From: a virus
DNA length: 39,874 nucleotides
Reading direction: 5' to 3' (one strand)
Virus record (IMG/VR): IMGVR_UViG_3300025099_000051
Span: 1-39,874 of that record
Positions 25,897 to 32,929 of the stretch are shown in pieces. The position numbers and the translations under genes were made by a program. The first letter of the stretch is position 1. Every line of letters starts with the position of its first letter. Under the pieces are notes generated by a model. That model worked only from the letters and a program-made list of their open reading frames with translations. It was not told where the DNA came from and did not search any database.

Positions 25897-26874
25897 TTGC
25901 TTGCACTAAGCTTTTGCATTCCCATCGCAGCAGCAGACATCTATGGCTCAAGAGCCAGTTTCTTATTGATGGACTCTGTCGGCATGAGCCTGTCTTATTT
26001 GTCCGATAATGTTGATGATAACTGGCGTCGGCGTATGGAAAATGCGCTTCTTGCCAATGGCGATACCCACATCTATGTTTACACTCAAAACGAGGGTGAC
26101 GATCTCGGTAACGTGTCTCCAAAACCCGATTGGGAAGCGCGACTTGATCGCTTAAACAACATCGGGCTTCGACCCATGCTTTGGCTGATGGCAGATGACT
26201 CGCCGTCACTTGCCGGAAGACCGCTTTCGGTCCATATGGCACACAACGCCGAAATGGTACGCCGCTTCGATGACAAGGTAGATGCTTACATCATCGGCCT
26301 TGAGTCTGACGAATACTGGGACGCGGCTTCCGTCACGGCGATGGTTAATCACCTTAAACCGCTGACCGACAAACCTGTTGGTGTTCACCTGACCCCAGGG
26401 ATCAAGCCCGCTCACTATGCGGCTGCTGAAGTCATTTTTTTGCAGACCGGCTTTAATCTTAATGAGGCTGAGTTTCGCCAAAGAGTTGCCGAGGCACTTG
26501 CCTTGGGACTTCCCGTAATCGTTGCGGAATACGATCTGCAATCAAGTTCAAACCTCAGTCGAAGATATGGAGACATCGCTTGCGAAATGGGAGCCATCGG
26601 TACAGGAAACGGACGGTCAGTGACGAAATGCGGACAGCGAGAGCAAGCCGCGAAGAAGAAGCCTTGGTATCAGGAATACGAAACGGAGATCGTAGTTGTT
26701 GGTATCGCGATGGCAAGCGCCTACGTTGTATACCGTTGGGATATTCCGCTGACGATCAGCGCAACCGAGAGCAACTATCAGATTGGTTTGACCGAGACTT
26801 TTGAGTCCTCATCGGTCGGCATTGCCTATCGCGATGACGGAGCGGTGATTGCAAGTTACCAGTTTTCTTTTTGA
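25897..26874 (+). CDS. Secreted TIM-barrel protein, candidate glycosidase
   Basis: About 325 residues. The region reads as a TIM barrel: HIYVYTQNEGDD, LRPMLWLMADD, VDAYIIGLESDEYWD, KPVGVHLTPG, EVIFLQTGF, LPVIVAEYDL. The two Glu at strand ends (in GLESDEYW and VAEYDL) match the acid pair at strands 4 and 7 of GH-A-type glycosidases. A hydrophobic start (LLALSFCIPIAAA) suggests secretion, and a membrane-like stretch (EIVVVGIAMASAYVVYRW) precedes a small beta tail. TTG 25897 has AGGAG 4 bases upstream; ATG 25819 gives a longer form. Candidate endolysin or glycan hydrolase; inference. Confidence 0.6.
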   Translation: MLALSFCIPIAAADIYGSRASFLLMDSVGMSLSYLSDNVDDNWRRRMENALLANGDTHIYVYTQNEGDDLGNVSPKPDWEARLDRLNNIGLRPMLWLMADDSPSLAGRPLSVHMAHNAEMVRRFDDKVDAYIIGLESDEYWDAASVTAMVNHLKPLTDKPVGVHLTPGIKPAHYAAAEVIFLQTGFNLNEAEFRQRVAEALALGLPVIVAEYDLQSSSNLSRRYGDIACEMGAIGTGNGRSVTKCGQREQAAKKKPWYQEYETEIVVVGIAMASAYVVYRWDIPLTISATESNYQIGLTETFESSSVGIAYRDDGAVIASYQFSF

Positions 26875-26882
26875 AGGTACGG

Positions 26883-26888
26883 TATAAT
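26883..26888 (+). promoter_or_regulatory. Candidate -10 box before metallophosphoesterase
   Basis: A perfect TATAAT at 26883-26888, 29 bases before the gene at 26918, in the only sizeable gap (43 bases) of this part of the late operon. No good -35 is visible at 16-18 bp (CAGTTT is the best at 17), so activity is uncertain. Confidence 0.4.
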
Positions 26889-26917
26889 TACCAAAGCCAA
26901 CTAATAAAGGACTTTTT

Positions 26918-27616
26918 ATGGCGCGGGTACTGGTAATCGGGGACACGCATTGTCCCGTAATGCATAAAGGCTATGTTTCATTTTTACAGGAAATGGCAGA
27001 TTGTTGGTCGGTCGATCAGATTGTTCATATTGGCGACATGGTTGATTGGGCTTCAATCAGCTACCACCCAAAAGCACCGAGTTTAAAAAATTCAGAAGCC
27101 GAATACTGTAAAGCCGCAAAACAGGTGCAGACGATTTACAGCGCTTTTCCGGAAGCCACTTGGCTGATTGGAAATCACGATGCGCTGACCGAGCGTCAGC
27201 TCTTTGATGCCGGATTGCCTTTTGATGTTTTAAAAGACTATCAAGAAATGTGGGGGGTGCCGACTTGGAAAATCATCCCCAGATTCGGTCAGCTGATTAT
27301 CGACGGGGTGATTTATATGCATGGCGATCGCGGCAAAGGCGGTCGCTTCCCCGCACTGGCTAACGCTGAAGCGGAGTTTCAAAGCGTTGTCCAAGGTCAT
27401 GCACATTCCGCTGCTGGCGTGGGCTACGGCGCGAACAGCAACCTTCGTTACTTTGGCCTACAGGTCGGATGCGGCGTGGACTATACCGCAGCAGCAATGG
27501 CCTACGGTCACAAATATCCGAGAAAACCCATCCTCGGATGCGGCATTGTATTAGATGGGACAACAGCCATATTTGAGCCGATGGATCTTGGAAACAAATA
27601 CGGCGTCTTAAAGTAG
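26918..27616 (+). CDS. Calcineurin-like metallophosphoesterase
   Basis: A 232-residue protein with all metallophosphoesterase motifs: GDTH (Asp9, His11), HIGDMVD (Asp41), GNHDA (Asn87, His88), a metal His in YMHGD (His136) and QGHAH (His162, His164). The active site should bind two metal ions and hydrolyse a phosphomono- or diester; the substrate is unknown. It lies at the end of the late region behind a candidate -10 box, so it may be separately expressed. Such enzymes occur widely in phages with unclear roles, possibly nucleotide or nucleic-acid turnover. Confidence 0.9.
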   Translation: MARVLVIGDTHCPVMHKGYVSFLQEMADCWSVDQIVHIGDMVDWASISYHPKAPSLKNSEAEYCKAAKQVQTIYSAFPEATWLIGNHDALTERQLFDAGLPFDVLKDYQEMWGVPTWKIIPRFGQLIIDGVIYMHGDRGKGGRFPALANAEAEFQSVVQGHAHSAAGVGYGANSNLRYFGLQVGCGVDYTAAAMAYGHKYPRKPILGCGIVLDGTTAIFEPMDLGNKYGVLK

Positions 27617-27707
27617 GGCGATCCCTATGCAGCTATATAAACCAGACAGATTTGAAGAAAACCCCGAACTCAGGACAACCTTTTGTCCGATCTCATTAGG
27701 AAGAACT

Positions 27708-27887
27708 ATGCACACATCTTATCGAATTCCCGACTTTCAAAATCAGATCTTATCTGGAAAAAATAAGCGGGATCGAATTAAGGTGTTAGCTGAGTTTGCT
27801 ATTCAAAATGGTATTTGTTCCGACAATCCGGAAGTGTGGCATTTGATCCAGCGAGACTTCATTGAACCCGCCACCGACAAGCAATGA
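27708..27887 (+). CDS. Small protein of unknown function
   Basis: A 59-residue protein beginning MHTSYRIPDFQNQILSGKNK with a helical KVLAEFAIQNGI segment. AGGAAG lies about 4-5 bases before ATG 27708. An upstream ATG at 27627 would add 27 residues but has a poor ribosome-binding site. It overlaps the next gene by ATGA. Not recognised. Confidence 0.55.
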   Translation: MHTSYRIPDFQNQILSGKNKRDRIKVLAEFAIQNGICSDNPEVWHLIQRDFIEPATDKQ

Positions 27888-28138
27888 TTTTTGCTCAAGT
27901 GACTTGGATCGATACCGTCGATTCTTCCGGCTGGGATAAACCGGAAGATGTTGAGGTTATGACGGTCGAGCAATGGGGCTTTATCGTAAGCGAGGATCAC
28001 CTTCAATTAAAGCTTGCTGACACTTGGTCAGACGGAGAATTTTTTGGCGTGACGGCTATCCCCAAGGGATGTATCCGGAAAATTCACCACGTTGTCGCCG
28101 TAAATGATCCTTCGCAGCTCCCCGTCCCACCAGAGTAG
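27884..28138 (+). CDS. Small protein overlapping the integrase tail-to-tail
   Basis: An 84-residue protein with alternating strand and helix segments (AQVTWIDTVDSSGW, LKLADTWSDGEFFG, VTAIPKGCIRKIHHVV), no recognised domain. The last 111 bases are antisense to the 3' end of the integrase gene. The ATGA overlap with the preceding gene and normal composition support expression. Confidence 0.55.
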   Translation: MIFAQVTWIDTVDSSGWDKPEDVEVMTVEQWGFIVSEDHLQLKLADTWSDGEFFGVTAIPKGCIRKIHHVVAVNDPSQLPVPPE

Positions 28139-29335
28139 GGCCTCTTGTTTTTCGGCATCGTACTGGTACTGGTTGTAGACCTTGCTAATCGCATCCTGTG
28201 CGTGGTTCAAAAGTAACGCGCCTACATAAGGCATCGTCCTCGCAAATTCTTTTTCAACGCGAGTCCGTAAGGTGCGACGGCAGTCGTATAGCCTCAGATC
28301 CTCAATCCCAAGCGTATCCACTGCGCGTTTAAATTCTTCACTCATTCTCTTTTCGTCAAACGATTGACCCTTGAACGTTCTGCTTTCAAAGATTAATCCT
28401 TTCTTTTTAGATACCACCTCTTTCAGGCTCGGCGTCATAAACACGCGAAAGTCGCGTTTACTCTTTTTACGGGTCTTGATCCGTGCCAGGGGCACCGTCC
28501 ACCAGCCGTCTTTAATCTCATCTAAATGCATCCCAACAATCTCAGGCCGCCGACAGCCGCTCAATAACACCATCTTCGCCGCATCACCATAAGGCCCTTC
28601 AAGCTCATGCCACACCGCTCTGATCTCACGATCGCTAAGTGTCCGTGTTCGGGTGGGCTTTTCGTTATGCACGGGATCATCACTCGTCTGGGGATGTAAA
28701 TGCGAGGCGACCGAGTACTTCAAGAATCCGGTCATCACGCACCAGTTGAACAGTCTGGAAAGCGCCCGTTTGGTGTTGCCCGCTGCGGAGGGTGTTTTGG
28801 CTGCGTGGATACTGGCAATGATCTCGGTCAAATCAAAATAGGTCACCTCTTCGATAGGCAAATGCCATATCTTGGACGGCTCAATATGACATTTCAAAAC
28901 AGACCGATAACCTTGGAAGGTTTTTTTCGCGACGGTAAATTCAACATCAGCCAAAAACGCATCTGCGGCTCTTGCCACTGTGACAACCGAAGCGCGGGCC
29001 AGCTCCTCCTTTCGGTCTTGCTCTTTGGCTTGTTCAGCTAAAAGCCAAGGGTCTATCCCTGTGGCGACATCGCCCCTGACTTTAAAATACCTCTTTTGAA
29101 TTTGCGCTTGCGTCATGTCCGGAAAGCGTCCGATGCGAAGTTTACGAGGGCGACCGTTAAACTGATACTTAAAGACGATCGACATCGTTCCACTGACACT
29201 GACGCGGGCGTATAATCCCCTGTCGATCTTGATTTCATAACGGTCTTGTTTGGGCTTGATGTCTTTTAGGTTTTTCATAGCGGGGGCCAGTTTGGGGCTA
29301 GTTTTATTTTTACCTTGTTTTTTATAAATTGACAT
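28028..29335 (-). CDS. int: Tyrosine recombinase integrase (P4-type)
   Basis: A 435-residue integrase with an N-terminal arm-binding/DUF4102-like region (about 25-95), a core-binding domain (about 120-215) and a catalytic domain. Arg262 lies in SGCRRPEIVGM, the second box reads LYDCRRTLRTR (Arg353), LNHA has His378, and the nucleophile is probably Tyr387 (KVYNQYQYDAEKQEAL). The usual His of HxxR is Tyr350. A later start (29278) would fit the family length. Its 5' end faces the tRNA-derived att site. It would integrate the phage at a tRNA-Thr(CGT) gene. Confidence 0.92.
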   Translation of the reverse strand: MSIYKKQGKNKTSPKLAPAMKNLKDIKPKQDRYEIKIDRGLYARVSVSGTMSIVFKYQFNGRPRKLRIGRFPDMTQAQIQKRYFKVRGDVATGIDPWLLAEQAKEQDRKEELARASVVTVARAADAFLADVEFTVAKKTFQGYRSVLKCHIEPSKIWHLPIEEVTYFDLTEIIASIHAAKTPSAAGNTKRALSRLFNWCVMTGFLKYSVASHLHPQTSDDPVHNEKPTRTRTLSDREIRAVWHELEGPYGDAAKMVLLSGCRRPEIVGMHLDEIKDGWWTVPLARIKTRKKSKRDFRVFMTPSLKEVVSKKKGLIFESRTFKGQSFDEKRMSEEFKRAVDTLGIEDLRLYDCRRTLRTRVEKEFARTMPYVGALLLNHAQDAISKVYNQYQYDAEKQEALLWWDGELRRIIYGDNVVNFPDTSLGDSRHAKKFSV

Positions 29336-29355
29336 TGTATGGAATCAGGTGACAC

Positions 29356-29448
29356 CAAGTTGTCAAAATTTAATGCGAAGGTTCTTGTTGTTTTACAATT
29401 ACAATACGGCCAATATTACGCAATTAAACCCTTTAAAACAAGTTGTCA
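29356..29448. repeat. Two 10-bp direct repeats upstream of integrase
   Basis: CAAGTTGTCA occurs at 29356-29365 and 29439-29448, 83 bp apart, one beside the integrase start and one touching the tRNA-like att sequence. Such direct repeats flanking att are candidate arm-type integrase sites. The first also pairs with upstream GACAC (GACACCAAGTTGTC, 29351-29364), which resembles a shortened repressor operator. Role undetermined. Confidence 0.5.
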
Positions 29449-29488
29449 GCCGGTGTAGCTCAGTTGGTAGAGCAGCGCATTCGTAATG
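29449..29488 (+). other. attP: attP-like site: 5' half of tRNA-Thr(CGT)
   Basis: Forty bases equal the 5' half of a bacterial tRNA-Thr(CGT): acceptor GCCGGTG, D arm TAGCTCAGTTGGTAGAGC, anticodon stem GCGCA and loop TTCGTAA, up to about position 40. It matches E. coli thrW except for two acceptor-arm changes. After TAATG the sequence departs, with no T arm or 3' end. The location directly upstream of the integrase makes this the crossover region. Unusually, the phage carries the 5' half, so the rebuilt host gene would need a promoter from phage DNA. Confidence 0.85.
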
Positions 29489-29553
29489 GGGTTGCACCCC
29501 TATATGAATCAACCACTTACAACAGTGGGGCAAAACTGGGGCTGGTTATAGGA

Positions 29554-29581
29554 CAAAAAAAATCCCGCCACAAAGGGCGGG
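29554..29581 (-). terminator. Terminator of leftward early operon
   Basis: CCCGCC/GGCGGG stem (29564-29569 and 29576-29581), with eight T on the - strand (29555-29562). It lies 16 bases after the excisionase-like gene and stops leftward transcripts before they enter attP and the integrase. Confidence 0.88.
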
Positions 29582-29596
29582 CAATGAGAAGGAGGA

Positions 29597-29812
29597 TTAC
29601 CGATTTTCGCCTCGGTCAGGCGTTTGTAAGTTCTCTACCCATCGTTCAAGGTCCCGCAGCCGCCATGCTGATTTCCCTCCGACCCTGACCATCTGTGGAA
29701 AATCAGGCTCAGTTTTTACAAACCGAAGTGCGCTGGAGCGAGAGATACCGATGACCTCTTTAACGTTCACAGGAAAGACCAGGAGGGGCCTAGAAGGGTA
29801 AGTCGGTATCAT
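29597..29812 (-). CDS. AlpA-like excisionase/DNA-binding protein
   Basis: About 71 residues from MIPTYPSRPLL. The core LLVFPVNVKEVIGISRSSAL, RFVKTEPDFPQMVRVGGK and SAWRLRDLERWVENL is the AlpA/MerR-type winged helix-turn-helix pattern, frequent in phage excisionases. The chosen ATG (29812) overlaps the 3' end of the SSB gene. It sits at the end of the leftward operon, next to attP and integrase, so control of excision is the likely role. Confidence 0.8.
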   Translation of the reverse strand: MIPTYPSRPLLVFPVNVKEVIGISRSSALRFVKTEPDFPQMVRVGGKSAWRLRDLERWVENLQTPDRGENR

Positions 29813-30263
29813 CTTGGTCTTTCTTATCAAAGTCTGCTGACGAGTCGGAGAATGATCCTGATCGCACTTTCTGAACAGCATTCAGATAGCACGATGTGCC
29901 GCTGTTCGATCCCTTGGACCACGGCTGGATTACTATCTTTGCCCGACAAATATCACCACGATGAATCTCAGCTGGAGAGATCGATTTTTTGTCGTTATCA
30001 AGGCAATGAACATCGAATCCGGACTTCGCCTTGCAAATCACTTTTCCACGGTCAAAGTCGCCTTTACCGTTTTTCAAAGGGTAGTGTGTTCCTTCATGCA
30101 CTTCATCAATCGCTGCCTTCAGCTGTTTGTGACCTTCAGATCCTTCATCGAACTTCATGGTCAAACTAAATTTACCCGTGCTGGTCCCGTCGAAAACTTC
30201 GTGCGAAGTTAGGTAAGGGAAAGCAGCTTCAAATTCTTCAGTCACATATTCAACTTTTTGCAT
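29790..30263 (-). CDS. Single-stranded DNA-binding protein (DUF2815-like)
   Basis: A 157-residue protein of the phage ssDNA-binding DUF2815/gp2.5-like type, with a beta-rich OB-fold-sized body and an acidic C-terminal tail DQDDTDLPF, the SSB-type peptide that recruits partners. AGGAGA precedes the ATG. It overlaps the exonuclease gene by 14 bases, so the two act together in recombination-dependent replication. Family from memory; the tail is direct evidence. Confidence 0.82.
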   Translation of the reverse strand: MQKVEYVTEEFEAAFPYLTSHEVFDGTSTGKFSLTMKFDEGSEGHKQLKAAIDEVHEGTHYPLKNGKGDFDRGKVICKAKSGFDVHCLDNDKKSISPAEIHRGDICRAKIVIQPWSKGSNSGTSCYLNAVQKVRSGSFSDSSADFDKKDQDDTDLPF

Positions 30264-31077
30264 TTTTACGAATCTCCTTTATTTGGGTTTTAAGTTCCTG
30301 TGCGATTTCCCGCTGGAAGTGATCAAGTTCATTCATCGACCGGCAGAAACGTCGCCACTTGTCGGTAAACCTAAAGTTAATTATTTCGAGTTTGTCGCCT
30401 TCTATTTTTGGCAATCTAAAGATATAAATAAATGTCACCTTCTCGCCTTGGCATTGTTCGTAGGCGTTAGCATATAAAGCGACTTGAGCAACCATTTCTT
30501 CTGTAAAAACTTTTGAAGTTTTAAAATCCCCGACACAAATTACGCCGTTGAGCTTAAACACAACATCTAACGTCCCCGTGTATTCGTTCTTGGTTTTTGG
30601 ATCACGGAAATAAATAACTTCCTCGGACCCCAAGTAAGTCGGTTCGGCTTCTTGCTCCCAATCCAAGAAAGATTGGTAAGCAGCGTGTGCGCCCCGATGA
30701 AAGGGTGCCTCCGGTGGTTCGTCATCATCACGCATCCGAGATTCGATCAGCTTTTCCAACGCGGTGTGGACCAGGGTCCCAATTTCTTTAGCTTCGGATG
30801 AGATAGCCCAGTGGCTATTTGAAATACTCTTAATGATTTTTTCTAAAGTCAGTTCATTTAACTGGGCATCTCCTGACATAATCTTTTTTAAGATCTCTTC
30901 TGCACGTTTACCAGCGCAGCGGCCAGCCCAATTAGCGGCAATTCCAAACGAGGGACTCGCGAATCTTTGGGCAATCTTTGTACCGCCTGATAATTGTTTT
31001 CCGTCCAGCCAGTAACGGTGCTTGTCATCAAGATCGATTTCAATTTCTCCCTCCTTTCGTTTAATTTTGTGAAGCAA
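30250..31077 (-). CDS. RecB-like PD-(D/E)XK exonuclease
   Basis: A 275-residue nuclease with the complete RecB/Cas4-like motif set: His104 (GTLVHTALE), Glu152/153 (SEEVIY), Asp171 (YTGTLDVV), Asp184 and Lys186 (VGDFKTS) and Gln198 with Tyr202 (QVALYANAY). It likely degrades DNA ends to give single strands for the neighbouring SSB and recombination. The start is TTG with GGAGG about 7 bases upstream. No annealing protein (RecT/Erf/Bet) is recognisable nearby. Confidence 0.87.
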   Translation of the reverse strand: MLHKIKRKEGEIEIDLDDKHRYWLDGKQLSGGTKIAQRFASPSFGIAANWAGRCAGKRAEEILKKIMSGDAQLNELTLEKIIKSISNSHWAISSEAKEIGTLVHTALEKLIESRMRDDDEPPEAPFHRGAHAAYQSFLDWEQEAEPTYLGSEEVIYFRDPKTKNEYTGTLDVVFKLNGVICVGDFKTSKVFTEEMVAQVALYANAYEQCQGEKVTFIYIFRLPKIEGDKLEIINFRFTDKWRRFCRSMNELDHFQREIAQELKTQIKEIRKNAKS

Positions 31078-31276
31078 AGTAAGCCCTCCGGACCTCTCTC
31101 GGGTCGATATGCCGTCTTCTCGCTACATCACTGACCGCTTGAATTCGCAATTTGTTTTCTTTTTGTCGCATCACCTCAAACATGGCATCAGATATTTCGT
31201 CCATCTTTATCGTTTCGCGGCTTAGTTCGAAAAAGCGCTCGTCAACTTCGCGGGCGATTTGATCTTCAACACTCAT
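31061..31276 (-). CDS. Small helical early protein
   Basis: A 71-residue protein starting MSVEDQIAREVDERFFELSR, highly charged and helical, ending AVSDVARRRHIDPREVRRAY, which looks like a short DNA-binding helix-turn-helix. GGAGG lies about 9 bases before ATG 31276. It overlaps its neighbours at both ends. Function unknown. Confidence 0.65.
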   Translation of the reverse strand: MSVEDQIAREVDERFFELSRETIKMDEISDAMFEVMRQKENKLRIQAVSDVARRRHIDPREVRRAYFASQN

Positions 31277-31622
31277 GTAATAGCGCCTCCAATTGGGCGA
31301 TGAAATCGCTTGCGTCCATTCTTGACAGATCTGAAGTGGGCTGGGGGATCTCGGTTTTTGTTCCATTTATGACAACCTCTTTTGTTCCTAGTAAGTTCAC
31401 TTTTGCGTACTCTTTAATTTCTCCAACGGTGTGTCCGGTTTTACGAGCGATCTCACGAAACAAAACGTGCATTTGATCGTTCTGAGGATTAGATCGGCGT
31501 TTTGGCCTAATCCATGCTTCCCACTTGCCAAGTTTTAGGCCACGATCAATCTCGACATTGATCCGGTCGATCGTTGATGGTGTGATATCGATCCTTAACT
31601 GACCGTGATAACGCTCTCGCAT
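31266..31622 (-). CDS. ninB: NinB/Orf-like recombination protein
   Basis: A 118-residue protein. KLGKWEAWIRPKRRSNPQND, then QMHVLFREIARKTGHTVGEI, KEYAKVNLLGTKEV match NinB/lambda Orf-type proteins, which mediate exchange of SSB-coated DNA by recombinases. ATG at 31622 has GGAG about 8 bases upstream; a longer start would add 12 residues. It is part of the leftward recombination operon with exonuclease and SSB. Confidence 0.78.
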   Translation of the reverse strand: MRERYHGQLRIDITPSTIDRINVEIDRGLKLGKWEAWIRPKRRSNPQNDQMHVLFREIARKTGHTVGEIKEYAKVNLLGTKEVVINGTKTEIPQPTSDLSRMDASDFIAQLEALLHEC

Positions 31623-31924
31623 CTCAAATACTCCAGATAAGCTAACGTCGCCATACAATGCTGGAAACGAACAAAATCGTTCTCAAGCTTTCGTGTCCTT
31701 CGGTCAGCTTCATCGTGGCAAGAAGAGCAAGCTGGCGCTCCCCAAAACGTCGGCTTTCTACCCATTCCAGCCCCAAGCCTTTGGCTACGGAAATGGGCAA
31801 AGACAACTGTGTCTGGGTTTCCATTGCAGACATCGGGAAGCGCCAACCAGCATCTTTGATCTCTTGCTGATTGAGTGACTCGCTTAATTAGCTTGTCGCT
31901 TACTGGGACTCGTAGAGCGACCAT
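31595..31924 (-). CDS. DUF1364/YbcO-like nuclease
   Basis: About 109 residues. The central region RCWLALPDVCNGNPDTVVFA, HFRSQ and later GAPACSSCHDEADRRTR is the DUF1364 (YbcO) pattern, a small His-Cys metal-binding nuclease family found in lambdoid recombination regions. ATG 31924 is preceded by AGGA at a long distance; TTG 31954 is an alternative. It overlaps NinB-like downstream and the wHTH gene upstream. Likely a structure-specific nuclease in recombination. Confidence 0.78.
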   Translation of the reverse strand: MVALRVPVSDKLIKRVTQSARDQRCWLALPDVCNGNPDTVVFAHFRSQRLGAGMGRKPTFWGAPACSSCHDEADRRTRKLENDFVRFQHCMATLAYLEYLRCESVITVS

Positions 31925-32187
31925 TCGGTTGACATCCTGTCGGTGACTAGGCAAGCGCGTTTTCCACCGTTTCTGCGGACCACGCCAGCCTCTTCAAGTT
32001 CGGGCATCCTTTTGCTTGCAAAATAGCGTTCCTGTTTGCAAAAAACGTCCAGTTCGCGGGCGGTCATCGGCTTGGATGCTTGCAGAAGGGCTTGGACAAT
32101 CATCAGCTGCTGCTTAGAGTGTGCTTTCGAGTTATAGAGGATTTCAGCTGCTAATCTCGACGTAATTGGATCTGTTTTTCGATACAT
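31900..32187 (-). CDS. Winged-helix DNA-binding early protein
   Basis: A 95-residue protein. QQLMIVQALLQASKPMTARE, LDVFCKQERYFASKRMPELE, EAGVVRRNGGKRA fits a winged helix with a recognition helix and wing. It is the first gene of the leftward operon, so a regulatory or replication/recombination-targeting role is likely. The candidate PL promoter and operator lie 31-59 bases upstream. Confidence 0.7.
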   Translation of the reverse strand: MYRKTDPITSRLAAEILYNSKAHSKQQLMIVQALLQASKPMTARELDVFCKQERYFASKRMPELEEAGVVRRNGGKRACLVTDRMSTEWSLYESQ

Positions 32188-32217
32188 TTCTCGTTTCCAT
32201 GTAAACCGGAAAGATCT

Positions 32218-32246
32218 AATGTAACCTAAAACGTGTCTTTAAACAA
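32218..32246 (-). promoter_or_regulatory. Candidate leftward early promoter PL with operator
   Basis: On the - strand: TTGTTT (32246-32241), 17-bp spacer, TACATT (32223-32218). The spacer contains the operator-like GTAACCTAAAACGTGTC (32221-32237 on the + strand), which matches the PR operators in its right half. It would control the recombination/excision operon. Box matches are moderate; the operator agreement adds weight. Confidence 0.55.
32221..32237 (+). promoter_or_regulatory. Operator-like site at PL
   Basis: GTAACCTAAAACGTGTC shares the last nine bases (AAAACGTGTC with the PR set) and parts of the left half. It overlaps the spacer and -10 of the leftward promoter, where bound repressor would block leftward early transcription. 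Confidence 0.6.
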
Positions 32247-32284
32247 GTGCGTGTTTATTAGTTTTCCGGAATAGCCCAATAATC

Positions 32285-32313
32285 TTGACTTATTAAAAAA
32301 AATTCTGTAATTT
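32285..32313 (+). promoter_or_regulatory. Candidate promoter for 32391-33394 genes
   Basis: TTGACT (32285-32290), 17-bp spacer, TAATTT (32308-32313), 77 bases before the gene at 32391. The -35 is good, the -10 is weak. It is the only reasonable promoter seen before the two + strand genes that lie between the divergent early operons. Confidence 0.45.
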
Positions 32314-32390
32314 CTGGAAAGTTACTAAACAGTTGCCATCTTCCAAGAAGAAAATGTCAATTTAAAAGCTACAGAGGCAGAACAATAAGA

Positions 32391-32870
32391 ATGAAACTTA
32401 CAAAGAATCCGCTCGGGGAAGAAATACCCGAAGTTTGGTTAGCCAACGAAGCCAACAGTCCCGAAGGGAAATGGGCAGCGAATCTTCGCCCCGCTCCACT
32501 GGGTCGAGGCATCACAAACACGACCGCCATCGGACGAGCGACGGACGTTGACATCCGCACCGGATGGGTGGGTCATCTGACCACCCGCGAAATGAAAGAT
32601 CGATGGTCGCGGCATAAATCAGTCATTCCCGCCAATCACATGGACAACCACAAAAATGGCACTTCTTGCGCCCCCTACGAGGCAATACGTTGGGGCGCGT
32701 TGTGGGTCAGCAGACACACTAAAGGTTGGACCCCACTGGCCTATCTAGGACATGAGTGGCTCGGAATCAATCGAAAAATCCCGCCGTACCATTTCCAAGA
32801 CGTTCCAATTTTCGGAGCGCCCCAAGTTTACCTTTCCAAATTGTTTCGCCCCGTCAAACATTTTCTTTAA
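32391..32870 (+). CDS. Unknown protein in the switch region
   Basis: A 159-residue protein that I do not recognise. It has several Trp (for example WVGHLTTREMKDRWSRHKS, then IRWGALWVSRHTKGWTPLAY) and a basic middle, but no membrane segment or signal. It is separately promoted between PL and the PAS gene, so it could be expressed during lysogeny. A regulatory or superinfection role would be inference. Confidence 0.65.
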   Translation: MKLTKNPLGEEIPEVWLANEANSPEGKWAANLRPAPLGRGITNTTAIGRATDVDIRTGWVGHLTTREMKDRWSRHKSVIPANHMDNHKNGTSCAPYEAIRWGALWVSRHTKGWTPLAYLGHEWLGINRKIPPYHFQDVPIFGAPQVYLSKLFRPVKHFL

Positions 32871-32929
32871 AAGGCTCTCTTGATGAGCTACCAAATTACA
32901 GATAATGTTATTTTGACGAGGCAGAAACT

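Noticed and set aside
29449-29520. A complete tRNA-Thr gene
   Set aside because: The match ends in the anticodon stem; no T arm or 3' acceptor strand follows.
29443-29688. An 81-codon open frame over the att site
   Set aside because: Its start is the tRNA D-arm and anticodon sequence (AGVAQLVEQRIRNGV), a common mis-annotation of tRNA-like DNA.
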